From: Telmatactis stephensoni
Taxonomy: Eukaryota > Cnidaria > Anthozoa > Actiniaria > Isophelliidae
Assembly: GCA_029948255.1 (NCBI GenBank)
Contig: JALIZF010001862.1
Location: 620,001 to 684,000 of the forward strand
Length of the DNA: 64,000 nucleotides
Reading direction: 5' to 3'
The notes under the pieces were generated by a model that was given only the letters and a program-made list of their open reading frames with translations, did no database searches and was not told the origin of the DNA. The position numbers were made by a program, and so were the translations under genes. Positions 11,091 through 23,800 of the stretch are shown here, piece after piece. Positions within the stretch are counted from its first letter, which is position 1. Every line of letters begins with the position of its first letter.

Positions 11091-11343
11091 CAGGGTCCCC
11101 TATACCTTTTGCGTGAAACGTGAATGACTAATTTATTTTGACGTGAAACGTGATTTAAGGTCTAAAATCTTTTTGCGTCCATGTGAAAGCAACTTTTGAT
11201 ATTTTTGTGAACGTGAAAGAGATTTTAATTATCCGTGACGCGTGAAAAGACCAAATATTTTTGCGTGATTTCGATGACATTTCGTGTCTGATCCTGTGCC
11301 GTTGACCAGTGGTATACGTAGTTCGCAGTAATACAAAACAACT

Positions 11344-14300
11344 ATGAAATCTATCGCTACCACTTTCTTTCTCTCTCTTTTTCTACTTTCTGCGTACAGA
11401 AGTAAGTCTTTTGGAACCAAAAAGAATGTATTACTAATAGTATCTGATGATCTACGACCTGCACTGGCTTGCTATGGCAACAAGCTTCTTAAAACTCCAC
11501 ATTTGGATGATCTGGCGTCTCGTTCTGTCTTGTTTACAACCGTGGCATCTCAACAAGCTCTTTGTTCCCCTAGTCGTACTTCGTTTTTGACGAGTAGAAG
11601 ACCCGATACGACGAAGACCTTTGCCAATAAAGGGACGTCCCATTGGCGAGACAAGGGGAATTACACCACGCTACCACAGTATTTTAAACAGTCTGGTTAT
11701 GTTACTGCATCTATTGGCAAAGTCTTTCATCCAAGTAGGTCAAGACATTTGATTCTGTACTTTTGAATCTAAATATATACTTTTAAGGTTGTAAGGACAA
11801 TTATTAAGACTGCGGTGTAACTTAAAGCTTATGCAGACGTCGTCACGCAACACGTCCTCGGGGGCCCAGAGCGAAGGGGGTGGGGGAGGGGAAAACAGAG
11901 GGGAAAGGAAAGAAGTTTTAAAGATGTTTCCTATACCGAGGAATGCGGCCTTCATTCCTGCCAGCTGTGGAGACATGGATACCTGTCCTGCGTTATAGAG
12001 AGCTGTCCGTATTATTGGGATGTGTCGATCTGCTGTAGCGGTCTAGGTATATAAGAGCCCTTTTGATAATAGCCTATGTCACTGGAAATTTTTGTCCATT
12101 TCCTAAGTATGAAATATGCAGGAAATAGGTAGAAAATATCTGGGAAATTGCATTTTCCAACATGTTTCCTATGGACTAGTCTCCCTCGCAGCCTTGCGTG
12201 ACGAGGCTAAACAAGGCTGCGAGGGAGACTACCTATGGACAGAAATTTCCAGTTTGTATAGCCGTTCAGTACCCACCCCTCCCTGGGGTAAAGGCTGTGC
12301 ACAGACTATCTTGACAACTGACTAAAAAAAGACTCAAGAGAAATGGATTTTGACAAATTGATTTTGACGCACTGTTAATTGGTTTTAGGTTCTGTCAGGA
12401 AGCTTGATTATCCTTATAGTTGGTCTTTTCCTGCGTATACACCATCATCGCTAAAGTACGAGAACGCCAAGGTAGATGTTTTCTGTAACTGAACTACAGT
12501 GAATGTTAACCCATTTCCTCATGGATCATTACATCGTCGTCGTCCTCCTCCTCCTCCTCCTCCTCATCTCCGTCAACTCCTCATCGTCGTAACACTCCTC
12601 CTCACATCTCCACCTCCTCCTCCTTCTCCACCTCCTCCTCCTCCTTCTCCACCTCCTCCTCCTCCTCTTTCTCCTCCTTCTCCACCTCCTCCTCCTCCTC
12701 CTCTTTCTCCTCCTTCTTCACCTCCTCCTCCTTCTTCTCCTCCTCCTTCTCCTCCACCTTCTCCTCCTCCTTCTCCACCTCTTCTTCGTCCTCGAGGTCT
12801 AATTGTTATTTATACAAGGAAAGAGACCATAATACTAAGAGAGCGAAACTCAGTATTGATATCTGTGCGATGTTCGTGGCGGCTAAGGCTATTTTTAGTA
12901 ACTTCGCCATCGCGCGCGCAAGTCCCTCAACCAATAGAATTTGATTTTTGACGTGCGCGCGGACGGGACCGTTTGAATTCTATTGTTTAAGTGCCTTGCG
13001 CGCGCGATGGCGAAATTACTAAAAATAGCCTTAGGGTGCCTTAGGCGCCACGAACATCGCACAGACATCAATACTGAGTTTCGCTCTCTTAGTATTATGA
13101 TCTCTTGTACAAGGTTAATTTATTTTCAGTCTTTATCACAAGTTACGACCATAAGTGCGACAATCTAACCAAGTAACTCACCTATAGGTTTGTCCCAACG
13201 ACGATGGCACGCTTCACACCAATATATTCTGCCCAGTTGACGTTGCCAAGCAACCAGAGGGCACGCTCCCAGACATCCAAAACACTGAATTTGCACTGAG
13301 TCTCTTCAAGAACTTCTCTTCTCAACCCGAGGCTTCAAGAAAGCCGTTCTTTCTTGCTGTTGGTCTGTACAAGCCTCATATTCCTCTTAGATTTCCTAAA
13401 GAATTTCTAAATCTATATCCACTACTTGACATTCCACTGGCTCCTGATCCTCAGCTACCTCTGCATCTTCCACCTGTGGCTTACGAACCATGGACGGACT
13501 TGAGATGGCGTGATGATATTGCAGCTTTAAACCTCAGCTTTCCCTATGGACCAATGCCTGATCTATACGCCAGGAAAATCCGCCAGGGATATTATGCGGC
13601 GACGAGCTATATTGATAGCCTTATTGGTGATATTCTTAGAGGGCTTGATAGTTATGGATTAAGAGAGAATACTGTGGTAGCTGTGCTTGGGGATCATGGT
13701 AAGCACTAGGCTATTGCAGTACGTTCATCATTTTCAAAATTACGTGATTTAGAAAAGTTCATACGTAATATTTTGGCTTCTGTCTTGTCCTGCCTCTGGG
13801 GACACTCGAACTCGTTTCTGATCTTTCTAACGTCCCACTGTTACTTCCGCCCCATTTTGGCCAACCAATCCGCGGTTCGTCGAGGAAAATTTAAACCCCT
13901 TAAACACTGGAATTGTGAAATTTTGCAAAACTTTAGCAAAACTGTATTTGTGCCGGCCGGCTGCATTGTAAGGAAGGTTGAATTATTTTACATTATTATA
14001 CAATTCTCAAAAGAACGCACGTAATATGCACAAGAACGCGAAAAATATGAGACTGTATTAGGTTAGTAACATTTGAATGGCTTCCCGGTGCAAAGCCGCG
14101 CGCAAATCAAAGTCAAAAGTGGCAATAAAAACGACATTATTTGTATTGATTTTTTTGCAGAATTGTATAATAAATATGTTATTGGTCGATTGACCAGGGA
14201 ATACAGCTGTGAATGTTTACTTGTCACTTGCATTCTGGCTCGCCTAAAGGCTCGCCAAAATACAGCGTGATTCGTAAAAATACACAACCGTATTAGCTGG

Positions 14301-16245
14301 TTAGTCGACCAATAACCTATATGTATTATTCTTTAGGCTGGGCTCTTGGCGAGCACGATGAGTGGTGCAAATACAGTAACTTTCGTGTAGCTACTAATGT
14401 TCCTCTGATCATCCACGTACCCAACCTAACGGACAGGACTGAAAACACAGGAAAACCCAAAGCAATTGTGTCTAATGCACTTGTTGAGTTAGTCGACTTA
14501 ATGCCTTCATTGGCCGAAATATGTGGACTGGAAAAAGTCGGTATGTGCGCACTAAGAATTCCTCTGCACGCATGAAAAAATTAAATCAAAATCAAATATT
14601 TTTGTTTATCCTCGGATTTCAGAGTAGCAAACACTGCTAATATCTCCGAGACTCATTCACACTCCGCGCTACCACTACATTAACTGTTTAAGCATACAAC
14701 TCTCAGCTCACATGTTGATTTTTACGGAGGGAGGAAAACCGGAGAACCCGGAGAAAAACCCTCGTGGCAAGGGAGAGAACAACACATCTAACAAACTCTA
14801 CTCACATGTGGCATCCGCAGGGCTCGAACCAGTGACCCGACCCGTTGGACCACAGCGGTGAGAGGCGAGTGGCTTAACCACTACGCCACCCATGCCACGC
14901 ATGCAGATTTTTGAGGTGTTTGCGTTCTTGTCCACACCTCTCCATCCCTTTAGGTTTTATCCCACGAGGTGTAGAGGGTAACAGAATGGAACTAGCTTTC
15001 TGCGCGCGGAAACCATATCGTGTTTCCGAAGTTCCCGAAGGTCTTCGAGGGTGTTCGCACGTTATTCAGCCAATTATGCATAGCATTTTACACAGTGTTG
15101 CTTGAGGAGATTGTTGTCTTGTGTTGCAGACCGCTGTCCTAAGGAGTCGTCGAGTGTAATGACTTGCACTGAAGGCTTAAGCTTTTATCCACTTCTCACA
15201 GATCCAACCAGGAAATGGAAGAAGGCAATTTTTAGTCAACATCCAAGGTAAGGTTTTTCTCCCAAATATCAGTGATAGTCTTAGTCCAGAGGCTTGTTTG
15301 GCCTTTGAACAGACAAAGGAACGTGTGCTGTTTTAGCGCGCGAGAAAGCAGCCATCTCGCTCACTCTCCACGATCCCCGCGAAAAGGATGTTTGTCTCTC
15401 GGGGTATCTATCGAAACATTGGCCGTGTTTACACTTGGCGTTGATGTATCGTAGATTAATGGCCATTACCGCACAACTGACGAGCCAATGAGCTCCCATA
15501 ATTAATTGTGCAGAGCACGAAGTAGGGCGGCTGCGTGAACATGGGCAATTTCGTCGCGGGCTGTATTCGTCAGCTGGGTAGGTCTCCCGGGGGTAGAGAA
15601 GACTGATAAATTAACAACGTGAACGGTTTCTATGAAAAATCGTCCATGAGAACTCACCCCTTCCTTTCCCTCCTCCCCAGTCCCTCTCCCCTTCCCCTAG
15701 AGCCAGGTTACCCAAGTTATGCTATAACGTGCAAGAACTAGTTAGCATCGTTAGCATTGTCTCAAGATTTCTAAGTCTAGTGTATTTCTAGGTTGCACCA
15801 CAAAAGCAATACAACAAAACAAAACAAAACAAAAACAAACAAAAAACTCCATTCCAACACCGATTTCAACTGTGACAGAGAGCTTTGTGTTGTAAATTGT
15901 TTAAAATTAGACTTACCTCGTATCGTTGCCTTTGAACTTTATAGACCATCAGACCGACCAGCCATGAATACATGTCCACTGCACCAGCCAGACATCACCA
16001 TTATGGGTTACTCCATGCAGACGTCATCAGGTTATCGCTACACTGAATGGATAGAGTACGATATCAAGACTTACAAAGCTAACTGGTCAAACGTTATTGC
16101 AAGAGAGCTGTACTTGGACAACAAAGAAGACAACAACGTGGCAAATGTACCAGGAATTCAGTCTCTGGTGAAAATGCTATCGAAGGAGCTCCGTGATGGC
16201 TGGGTTGGGGCACTGCCGGGACTAATTGAAAATGAAAAATACTGA
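11344..16245 (+). CDS. IDS: iduronate-2-sulfatase (IDS), complete
   Basis: Lysosomal sulfatase that removes 2-O-sulfate from iduronate in dermatan and heparan sulfate. Exons: 11344-11734, 12389-12471, 13188-13698, 14337-14540, 15130-15247, 15945-16245, all in frame, 535 aa (human 550). The N-terminus is a hydrophobic signal peptide. [10 protein letters not shown] gives metal-binding Asp35-Asp36. CSPSR (Cys74) is the C-x-P-S-R signature whose Cys becomes formylglycine. GKVFHP gives Lys126 and His129, YKPHIP gives His222, VLGDHGWALGEH gives Asp327-His328, and Lys340 follows. All expected active-site residues are present. The C-terminus has the ITIMGYS and GYRYTEWI segments typical of IDS. A possible ATTAAA poly(A) signal is at 16383. 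Introns carry foldback elements and a SINE. Confidence 0.95.
12178..12232. repeat. hairpin repeat (CTCCCTCGCAGCC family), copy 2
   Basis: GTCTCCCTCGCAGCCTTG pairs with CAAGGCTGCGAGGGAGAC around GACGAGGCTAAA. It lies in IDS intron 1. Confidence 0.8.
12538..12785. repeat. CTC/CCT trinucleotide microsatellite
   Basis: About 250 bp of CTC-type repeats with scattered TTC and CAC units, near the start of IDS intron 2. The proline-rich open frame across it is a by-product. Confidence 0.95.
12813..13110. mobile_element. 300-bp foldback element in IDS intron 2
   Basis: About 120-bp arms are inverted copies. CATAATACTAAGAGAGCGAA and CGATGTTCGTGGCG on the left pair with their inverses on the right, and CGCCATCGCGCGCGCAAG meets CTTGCGCGCGCGATGGCG near the centre. 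The loop is about 70 bp. Confidence 0.9.
14172..14322. repeat. short inverted-repeat element in IDS intron 3
   Basis: GTTATTGGTCGATTGACCAG pairs with CTGGTTAGTCGACCAATAAC. The right arm ends just before the exon 4 acceptor at 14336. Confidence 0.6.
14585..14900 (-). mobile_element. tRNA-derived SINE in IDS intron 4
   Basis: On the minus strand the head (from about 14893) reads GGGTGGCGTAGTGGTTAAGC, an A-box-like tRNA segment, followed by the B box GGTTCGAGCCC at about 14829-14819. The body has GGGTTTTTCTCCGGGTTCTCC, a word common in SINEs of aquatic animals. The tail shares CTCGGAGATATTAGCAG with the fragment at 10808-10940. Confidence 0.8.
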
Positions 16246-17849
16246 GACTAGAAATTAGACAACCCGGCCAACAAATGAGCAAAGAAAATTGACGTTTAAC
16301 ATAAATCAGTTTGACAATCGGTCAGCAATGTTCTCAGGGAGGCAAAGCATTTGTACAAAGTATTCTCAGTTGTGCCGAACGGATTAAAGATAAAGAACTA
16401 GTGTAATGTAAGCATAATTTGCTTAAGTAGGTATGGATGTCAAAATGAAAGTCCAACATATGAAACGACAGTGGCAGGCCAGGTTCCCACTCTTGGGAAA
16501 ACAAAATTCCCAAGATTTTCCTGACTTTTCACTAACCAAATTCCATTTTGCACCGTGACTTTCTACTGAACACAAGTTTAAGAATTTCTATTCCACCGAT
16601 ATCAGTCTACAAAATTCGCGGAATTCCAAAAGGGTTGTTTGATCTTTCCAACACAAAATACCTTTAATTTTTCACTACTGACTTTTGTAACATATATTTG
16701 TCAATTTCCCTGAAAAAATTCGAAATTGCCTGACAATTCCCTGACCTTGAAAAATTTTAGGAATTCCCTTAGTTTTCAAGGTCAGTGGGAACCCTGAATC
16801 CGGATGGAAGTGCACATTTCGAGCAGGCGGGTGAATGCTGGAAAGGGTAGATTAGAAATATATAGGCAAAGAAGTTAAGAGGTATCGCTGGATTGGTTGA
16901 CAAACGGATGAATTTATGGAAAGCTAGGTCGATATGTTTGAGCAGTGCATCCACAGCGTGGAAGAGTGAATGGAGAAATCGACGAGGGACGAAAGCCGGT
17001 GAGTGCCGACGGGATGAATAATTACTCGGGTTGCCTGCAAATGTCCAGTGAATGGGCATTATATGATACACTACTGTAATTACTCAAATGTTTGTTTAAT
17101 TTTTACACTGTTACGTAAGTTAACATAGCAAGTGTTGTCTTATTTACTGTTATAATACCACTGAATGGGTAGCCTCCAGGCTATAACCTAGAGTGCAGTT
17201 GTGCAATGACGAACGATCCAATCAATTTGACTTTAAAAAATTACAATATTTTAAGTATAAAATTACTAAGACAAAGGGTCGTTGTGGAAGCTCAACATGA
17301 CAATGGCACACGAATTTGCATAAGAATTCACTATTTCTTCATAAAAGTAAGAACTCCGAATATACAGCTAACTTCGTTCCTTTGCTTTTTAGCGTCTGTA
17401 GCATACGGTTTGTGCGTGTGACGTTTATGACATTACGACGTCATAAAGGCAATAACTAGAGACGACATACTGACAATTATGACGTCACAAGACTAAAATG
17501 ACGTCACACAGACTATTTCGTCACATTTATTGACAATGGCGTTAACGACGTCACAAGGTCTATTAAAAAATGACGTCACGCTGTCAATAATTGACGTCAC
17601 AGAGACCATAATGACGTCACTAAGCTATAAATAAACGGGTTTCATTTCAAAAACATTTTGTCGAATACTTGGTTAAGCATTATATGTTGTCATGGACGTT
17701 TAACTGTTGGCTTTACAACATAGAAACATGCATGAGAATATTATTTACTAATTGGCTTTCTCGATTTTCTTTCTTCGACTTTCAGAGTTCTTCCGTACCA
17801 GTGCCTGACTTACGACTTTTGTTTTCAAAATAAATCTTGATTTCCTTTT
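16246..17849. other. intergenic region between the converging IDS and CH-LIM genes
   Basis: No supported coding gene. It holds the IDS 3' end, a degenerate inverted repeat around 16740-16790 (CCTTGAAAAATTTTAGG / TTTTCAAGG), and the CRE-like array described separately. Short open frames here (for example 17206-17421) have no recognisable content. Confidence 0.5.
17418..17633. promoter_or_regulatory. array of CRE palindromes (TGACGTCA) ending at a TATA-like box
   Basis: Exact TGACGTCA occurs at 17480, 17499, 17571, 17592 and 17612. One-mismatch CGACGTCA is at 17436 and 17546. The closest sites are about 20 bp apart, so this is both a short minisatellite and a dense set of CREB/ATF-type sites. 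TATAAATAAA follows at 17626. It lies downstream of both flanking genes and may overlap the 3' UTR of the CH-LIM gene. Confidence 0.6.
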
Positions 17850-20800
17850 TTACACCTCGGTACACTTATCTCCTGAAATGAAAGAAAAACAATATTTAGT
17901 AAAGAAATACAGACAGTAATGAAGGAAAGGCGCTTGTCTTTCAATTTGCACTGTGCATTAAACGGCACTGATCAATCATTCTCTATAGATTCAAAAACCA
18001 CTGGCTCAAAAATGACCCCTAAACGGACGTCTGAAGAAACTCTATTTCAGCTTTTTGTGACCAATGGCAATCATTTTTTTCTTGTAAAATGTGCAATGAT
18101 GATTGACATCCGCCTAATGCACAGTGTAAACTACAACGTTGAAGTTTACCGCTTTATTGGAATCGGCGGTAATATAGTCTGAAATTTAGCATCAAAATAT
18201 ATCTAGCCAAAAGAAAATGAGGTAAGAGAAGGAATCCCCGTGACCCATCATATGCCCCGTTTGATGCTATTTTTGGAGCCTCGTCACCATGACCGCGACT
18301 TAACCAAGACCATTTTCGAATTTTTTTATACTCCATTTGCCCTTTTTCTCAAGTTTTAAAAAACTCTTTTTCATCGACAAACGATATACACCCTTTTTCC
18401 ACCATTGTGATCTTGAGGCAGTGCGGACGCTCGCGCTCTCGACCAATCAGATTCACCCTAAAAATAGCATCAAACGGGGCATATGATTGTCCAAAGACCT
18501 AATACGCGCGATTCCTTCTCTTAGCTCATCTTCTCTTGATCTAACATATATTGGATTTCTAAGATATACTTGCAAAACCTACCTTCATTTGTAATAAAAC
18601 AGTTTTCACAGTGCAGCAGGGTGTCAGTCATCTTCAGCGGACTTCGTTGCTCCATTGATCCAAAGATGACATGACAGACCACACAACGGAAGCACGTCTC
18701 ATGCCAGTACTGATTTAATTCTCGCACGTACATGATTCGATCTTTGACAATAGATCCTCCACAACTAGAACAAACTATGGAACTTCGTTCATCATCAATG
18801 AATGTCGAGTAGATGTCATATCCTGAGCCATCTTCTATTTTCTTCCACATTCCATCGTCACCACTGCTCTTCCGTCTCCGTTCACTGGCACCGTAAAGAT
18901 GCTGTTGCTCTTTCGATAGCATTTGCTTGTACTGTTGCTCTTGTTCCATTTCTTCTTGTCTTTGCTGAGCTATTAATTCGTGTACACGTTTTTGTTGCTC
19001 CAATTTGTGCTGCTCTCGTTCTTCAGGGGTGAGGTGCTCTTGGTCTCGACGATGCCGTTCCCGGCGTTCATGCTCTTTCCTTTCGTGTTCGTACCTCTCT
19101 TGTTCTCTACGATCTCTTGGGCCACGCTCTTGATAATATCGCTCGTTTCTATCGTCGTAATAATCACTGGGAGGTCGCCTACCTTGTCCCCTGGGTTGGT
19201 GATCATATCGTTCACCTTCGTATCGATCTCGCTCGTATTGTTCACGGTCGTACTGTTCTCGCCTTCTGCGTTCGTCGTCCCTACGGTCTTTTTCTCCACG
19301 TTGTTGGTCGTAACGCTCCTGTTCTATCCTTCGCCGTTCTCGTTCCTGTTCGTGACGTTCTTGTTCAAGACGTTCCCACTCAATTCTTTCTTGCTCACGT
19401 CGTTCTTGTTCGATCCTTTCTTGTTCGCGTCGTTCGTACTCGAGACGCTCCAATTCGCGTCGTTCTTTTTCGACAAGTTCTTGTTCAAGGCGTTCTCTTC
19501 TTAGACGCTCTTCTTGTTCACGTCGTTCGTTTTCTATGCGTTCTCTTTCTAGTCGTTCTCTTTCTTCTTGTTCACGCCGTTCTCTTTCGATTCGTTCTCG
19601 CTCAAGCCGTTCTTTCTCAAGCCTTTCTTGTTCCAATCGTTCCTTTTCGATCCTTTCCCGCTCTAGACGCTCTCTTTCACGTCTTTCTTCTTCTTCGCGT
19701 CGTTCCCTTTCGATTCGTTCTTTTTCCAGTCGTTCTCTTTCGAGTCTTTCTTGTTCAAGTCGTTCTCGTTCTCGCTCCCGTTGCTCCTGTTCTAGCCGTT
19801 CCCTTTCTCGGCGTTCGTTTTCAATTCGCTCTTGTTCTCGGCGTTCGTTTTCAATTCGCTCTTGTTCTCGGCGTTCGTTTTCAGTTCGCTCTTGTTCTCG
19901 GCGTTCGTATTCCTTTCGTTCGTGATCCCTTCGTTCGTGCTCTCGGCGTTCTTTTTCAATTCGCTCTTGTTCGCGACGTTCATACTCTCGGCGCTCATGA
20001 TCTCTTCGTTCATGCTCCCGCCGTTCGTGTTCCCGTCGGTCATGCTCTCTGCGTTCGGGTTCTCGTCGATCACGTTCTCTGCGATCACGTTCTCTACGAT
20101 CGTCTTCACGACGGTCATGCTCACGCCTTGGATCATCTCTATAACGATTGTCATCTCTATTTCGACCCGAATATCTAGCATCAGCAGATCGGCCTCTTCG
20201 GCCTTCACGATCACGGCGTTCTTGTCTTCTAGATTCATCGTCACTTCCTCGTTCTGAGCTCGGATACCGATGAGGAGATCGACCCCGGTGTTCTTGTGGT
20301 CTTCGATATTCTTCCTCGCGGCCTCGATCGGAACTCGGATAGTGGTGAGGAGGACGACCCCGGCGTTCTTGCTCTCTACGGTATTCTTCTTCGCGCTCTC
20401 TTTCAGAACCCGGTCTGTGTGGCGACCGACCTCGGCGTTCTTGCTGTCTGCGATATTCTTCTTCGCGTTCTCTATCAGAACTCGGTCTGTGTGGCGACCG
20501 ACCTTGACGTTCTTGCTGCCTTCGTTCTTCGTGTTCTCGATCTCGATCGTGAGGTGGTCTCCCTCGTCTTTCATGCTCACGTTGTTCTTGAACATAACGA
20601 TAGTCCTGTTTTCGAGATTCGTCCTCACGCCTTCTTTCATCTGGATGAGATGTTATCTCTTTCTCAACGGGTGAATGCTGTAATCCATTCGTGAGAATTT
20701 CTCTTGGGTCACGTGGAAGGTTTTCGTAAATAGGATCAGCAACGTTTTTACGATTGGCATTGATGTCGTAAATATCTTTTTTCAAAGCAGGCTGAGGAAC

Positions 20801-23800
20801 GAATTCCAGTTGTTCTTGTCTGAGCCTTTCTTCTTCCTCTTGGACAAAATTGTCTTCTTTTGAGCCCAACGCTTGGTGCATTTGAAGATTTGTCAAGTAA
20901 CGTGCTTCTTCTCTTTGTTTCCTATTCTCCTCTTCGACTTCTTTCCGAAGTTTTTCTCTGTACTCTGGATCCTGAAGATTCTTTTTAAATTTCTCTTCTT
21001 CTTCATCAAGAGCTTTGAAAAGGTCATCCTCGGAGCCTTTTCCTTTTTCTACGACTGTAACATTTTCCACAACAACTGACTGCTCTTTGGGAAGTGGTTC
21101 CTTTGATGGACGAGGATGGTGTTTTTCAGGAACAGTTTTCTCCGTTTCTTCACCAAAGTCAAATACCTTCGGTGCTGATGAACTTCGTGCAAGCACTGGT
21201 CGCGGCTTTTGCTCCAATCTTGGCTCTTCTTTCGGCGAAACAACATCAACCTCCTTAACAAGTTGTTGGGGAGGAGAAGTCTCTTTTGGACTCTTTTGCA
21301 GTTCATCGTGAGAAACTGTTGTAGGCTTTGGAAGCTCAGCCACGGTTGGTCGAACTGGATGCGCTTTTCCAACGATGGCAAATACTTGAGGTCGCCTTTG
21401 CTTTTGAATTGGAGGTTCCTCATGCTTTTCTGGTTCATTTTTTTGATGAATGGTATGTGCATCTGGGTCAATCACATATTTCTGTACTTCAGGTTGCTCC
21501 ACTTCTCGTTCTTTAACTTGACTCTTACCCACTTCTGTATGTTTAGGATGCTGTTCCTCTGGTTCTGGCAAACTCTGAGTAGTTTTGTATTCCCATAGCT
21601 TCTGCTGAGCCTTAAAGTCTTGAGGCGTTGATTCTACGTTGGATTGGATCTCTGGAGGACTAACTTTTTCAGTTGCCTCGAAATCGTAAGTGTGGCCAGC
21701 TGAAGGAGACTTGCGAGGTTGGGTTTCGCTTTTGTCGTCGTGGAGTCTTGCACTGACAAATAGCGGTTTTCCAGTTTCCACAACTGCAGGGGAATTTCCA
21801 GCATTGACAACAGGTTCGTAATAGGTTGGGTATGAAGTAGGCATAGAGTTATGACTGGTTTGTGGAGCTTCATAATCCTGAGGAACTGGCTTGGACTCAT
21901 AATGGTACTGATGGGTTACCTGTGGTGCAGGTTCGTAAGGCATTTGGCCCTCTGGTTTTGTGGTCTTTGGAGCTGATGATAAAAAAAGACTTCATGAATG
22001 CCGAGTGTGTTACTAATAAAATGTGGAAAAACCATTGTGACACGGAAGAATAAACTTTCACAGAATAAAATCATGATCCACAAGATAACTTCATCGACCA
22101 TATGTCTTTCAAAATGTCGATGAACCTGAAAGAAAATGTAATATATCCAACTAAGACACTACGATATAATGAATACATACCTTGACTCCACTGCTGTTTC
22201 GGTAAATACTCATTAGGCCTTTTCAGCCTGTACGGCTCACTCTCAGTTTTTGGAGCTTCTCTTGGTGGTTCATGTGGCTTAGCTGCAGGACGATGTTCGA
22301 TCAACTCCATGGACTTCTTACGTAGAGAACTCTCGAAATCATTCCAGCTCCGTACGTGCGTCTGGGCAGGGCGAGGATGTTGGTAAGGTCGTGTGTGTGG
22401 TGCTTGAAAAGACTGCGGCCTTTCTTCCTCGACGTAAACCGGTGCAGGCTCGGGTGCAGCCGGCTCATCGTAGTTCACTGGGTCATGTTTGAGTATGGAT
22501 TTGACTGGTTTTGTGATTTGAGACTCGATTTCAGTTTCTTCTGCAGGAGGAGGAGGAATTGGTGGTGGCCGAACTTCATACCATTCTTTGGGACTGCTTT
22601 CTACTGGTGCATTTTGTTTTACTTCAACCATTGGTTCGTATGGCTTTTTGTAGGGTTGGGGTTCTTCAAAGACACTTGGGTATGCCTGAGGTTCATGGGG
22701 ATGCACATCACCATCTGAATTAGTCAAAAGATAAAGAAAATGTCAGTGTATACTTTTGGATAAATTAGTGGCTAAATGACTGTGAAGACAGCACGGTCAC
22801 GGCTTGACACGGTTGCGGAAGGAATTTGGGATGTTTTCAAAGACATCACGGTACGGACACAGTCACAGCACGGCGCGGTCCGTATAACACTCATACGAAA
22901 ACCGCTCAATAAATTTGGCATAATAACTTACTTGGCAATGGTTCCTGATTTTCTTTGTCCCACGGTGCATTACTTCGATCCCCTTCTTCGTATTCATAGT
23001 CAGACCAGCGCCGTACACGTCGTCTCGCAGCCCCTTCGAATTCTTCATCATCTACACCATACCAGCTTCGAGCGCGAGACTCCCTTTCGTAGCGTACAAG
23101 TTCATCTCTATCTACCACTGGCTTCATTGCTGGAGGGCCAGACGCTTTAGGCTTATTCTGCTCGGCTTCTATTTCCATGAATCGTCTAGTCAAGCTTTTC
23201 ACCTTTTGGGCCTTGGCGGAAGAATCTGTTTTGGATTGCACCTTGGGAGGTGGCACCACAAAGTCTTTGTATGACATTGATTGTTTCTTTGCTGGTTGAT
23301 TAGCATCTTCAGCTGCTTGTTGTGCAAAGTTGCTGAACGGTTCGTTTCGGTTTTCGCTCTTCTTCCTTGGTGGAGCCGACAACTCTACAGAGGCCTTCGA
23401 TAAAACCACACTTTCCTTGGGCTTTTTCGGCACAGCTGTGAAATCTCTATATCTCATGTTTTGCACGTTGGGTACATATGTAGTTTTCGCCACTTTATCA
23501 AATGATGTATCGACTTGTGGGATTGGTTTCGGTGGCTCTCCTTCATCTGGTTCAGGCTCTCTGTCCCAAAGTTTTCTGATTTGTCGTTTTGGTATGTCGT
23601 CGGTAGGTTCTTCAACTGCTTTAACTTTAATCCACTCATCACTGCCCATGGACTTCTTTCTAGGACGTCCTCCTGTGTCGATGTTCTTTTGGGCTGGTTC
23701 TTTGGAAAGTTCTTGAACAGCAGCATTGTAGCGTTGCACACGATCTCTCTGTTTGGTGACTGGGTATGAGACGAACTCCCTGTAGTTCATGTCTTGGCGT

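Larger units (their letters stand above)
9938..11343. other. intergenic region filled with repeat relics
   Basis: No supported gene. It contains a hairpin of the CTCCCTCGCAGCC family at 10392-10456. Dispersed GTGGTCGCTTACGAGA-like words (10540-11080) look like a degraded transposon, with a SINE tail inside it at about 10808-10940. ACGTGAA words cluster at 11110-11275, just upstream of IDS. Confidence 0.5.

Noticed and set aside
12499..12951. Proline-rich 150-codon frame
   Set aside because: It is the CTC microsatellite of IDS intron 2 translated.
14815..14895. A functional tRNA gene
   Set aside because: A- and B-box-like words are present but the cloverleaf is degenerate and a SINE body follows.
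19400..20100. CRISPR-like regular DNA repeats
   Set aside because: They code for the Arg/Glu-rich helix in a eukaryotic exon. There are no spacers of constant length.
19117..20178. Long plus-strand open frames (up to 353 codons) and a 282-codon minus-strand frame over the CH-LIM exon 15
   Set aside because: They are by-products of the Arg/Glu repeat codons in the true minus-strand frame, with low-complexity Val/Leu- or Asn/Glu-rich text and no domain.
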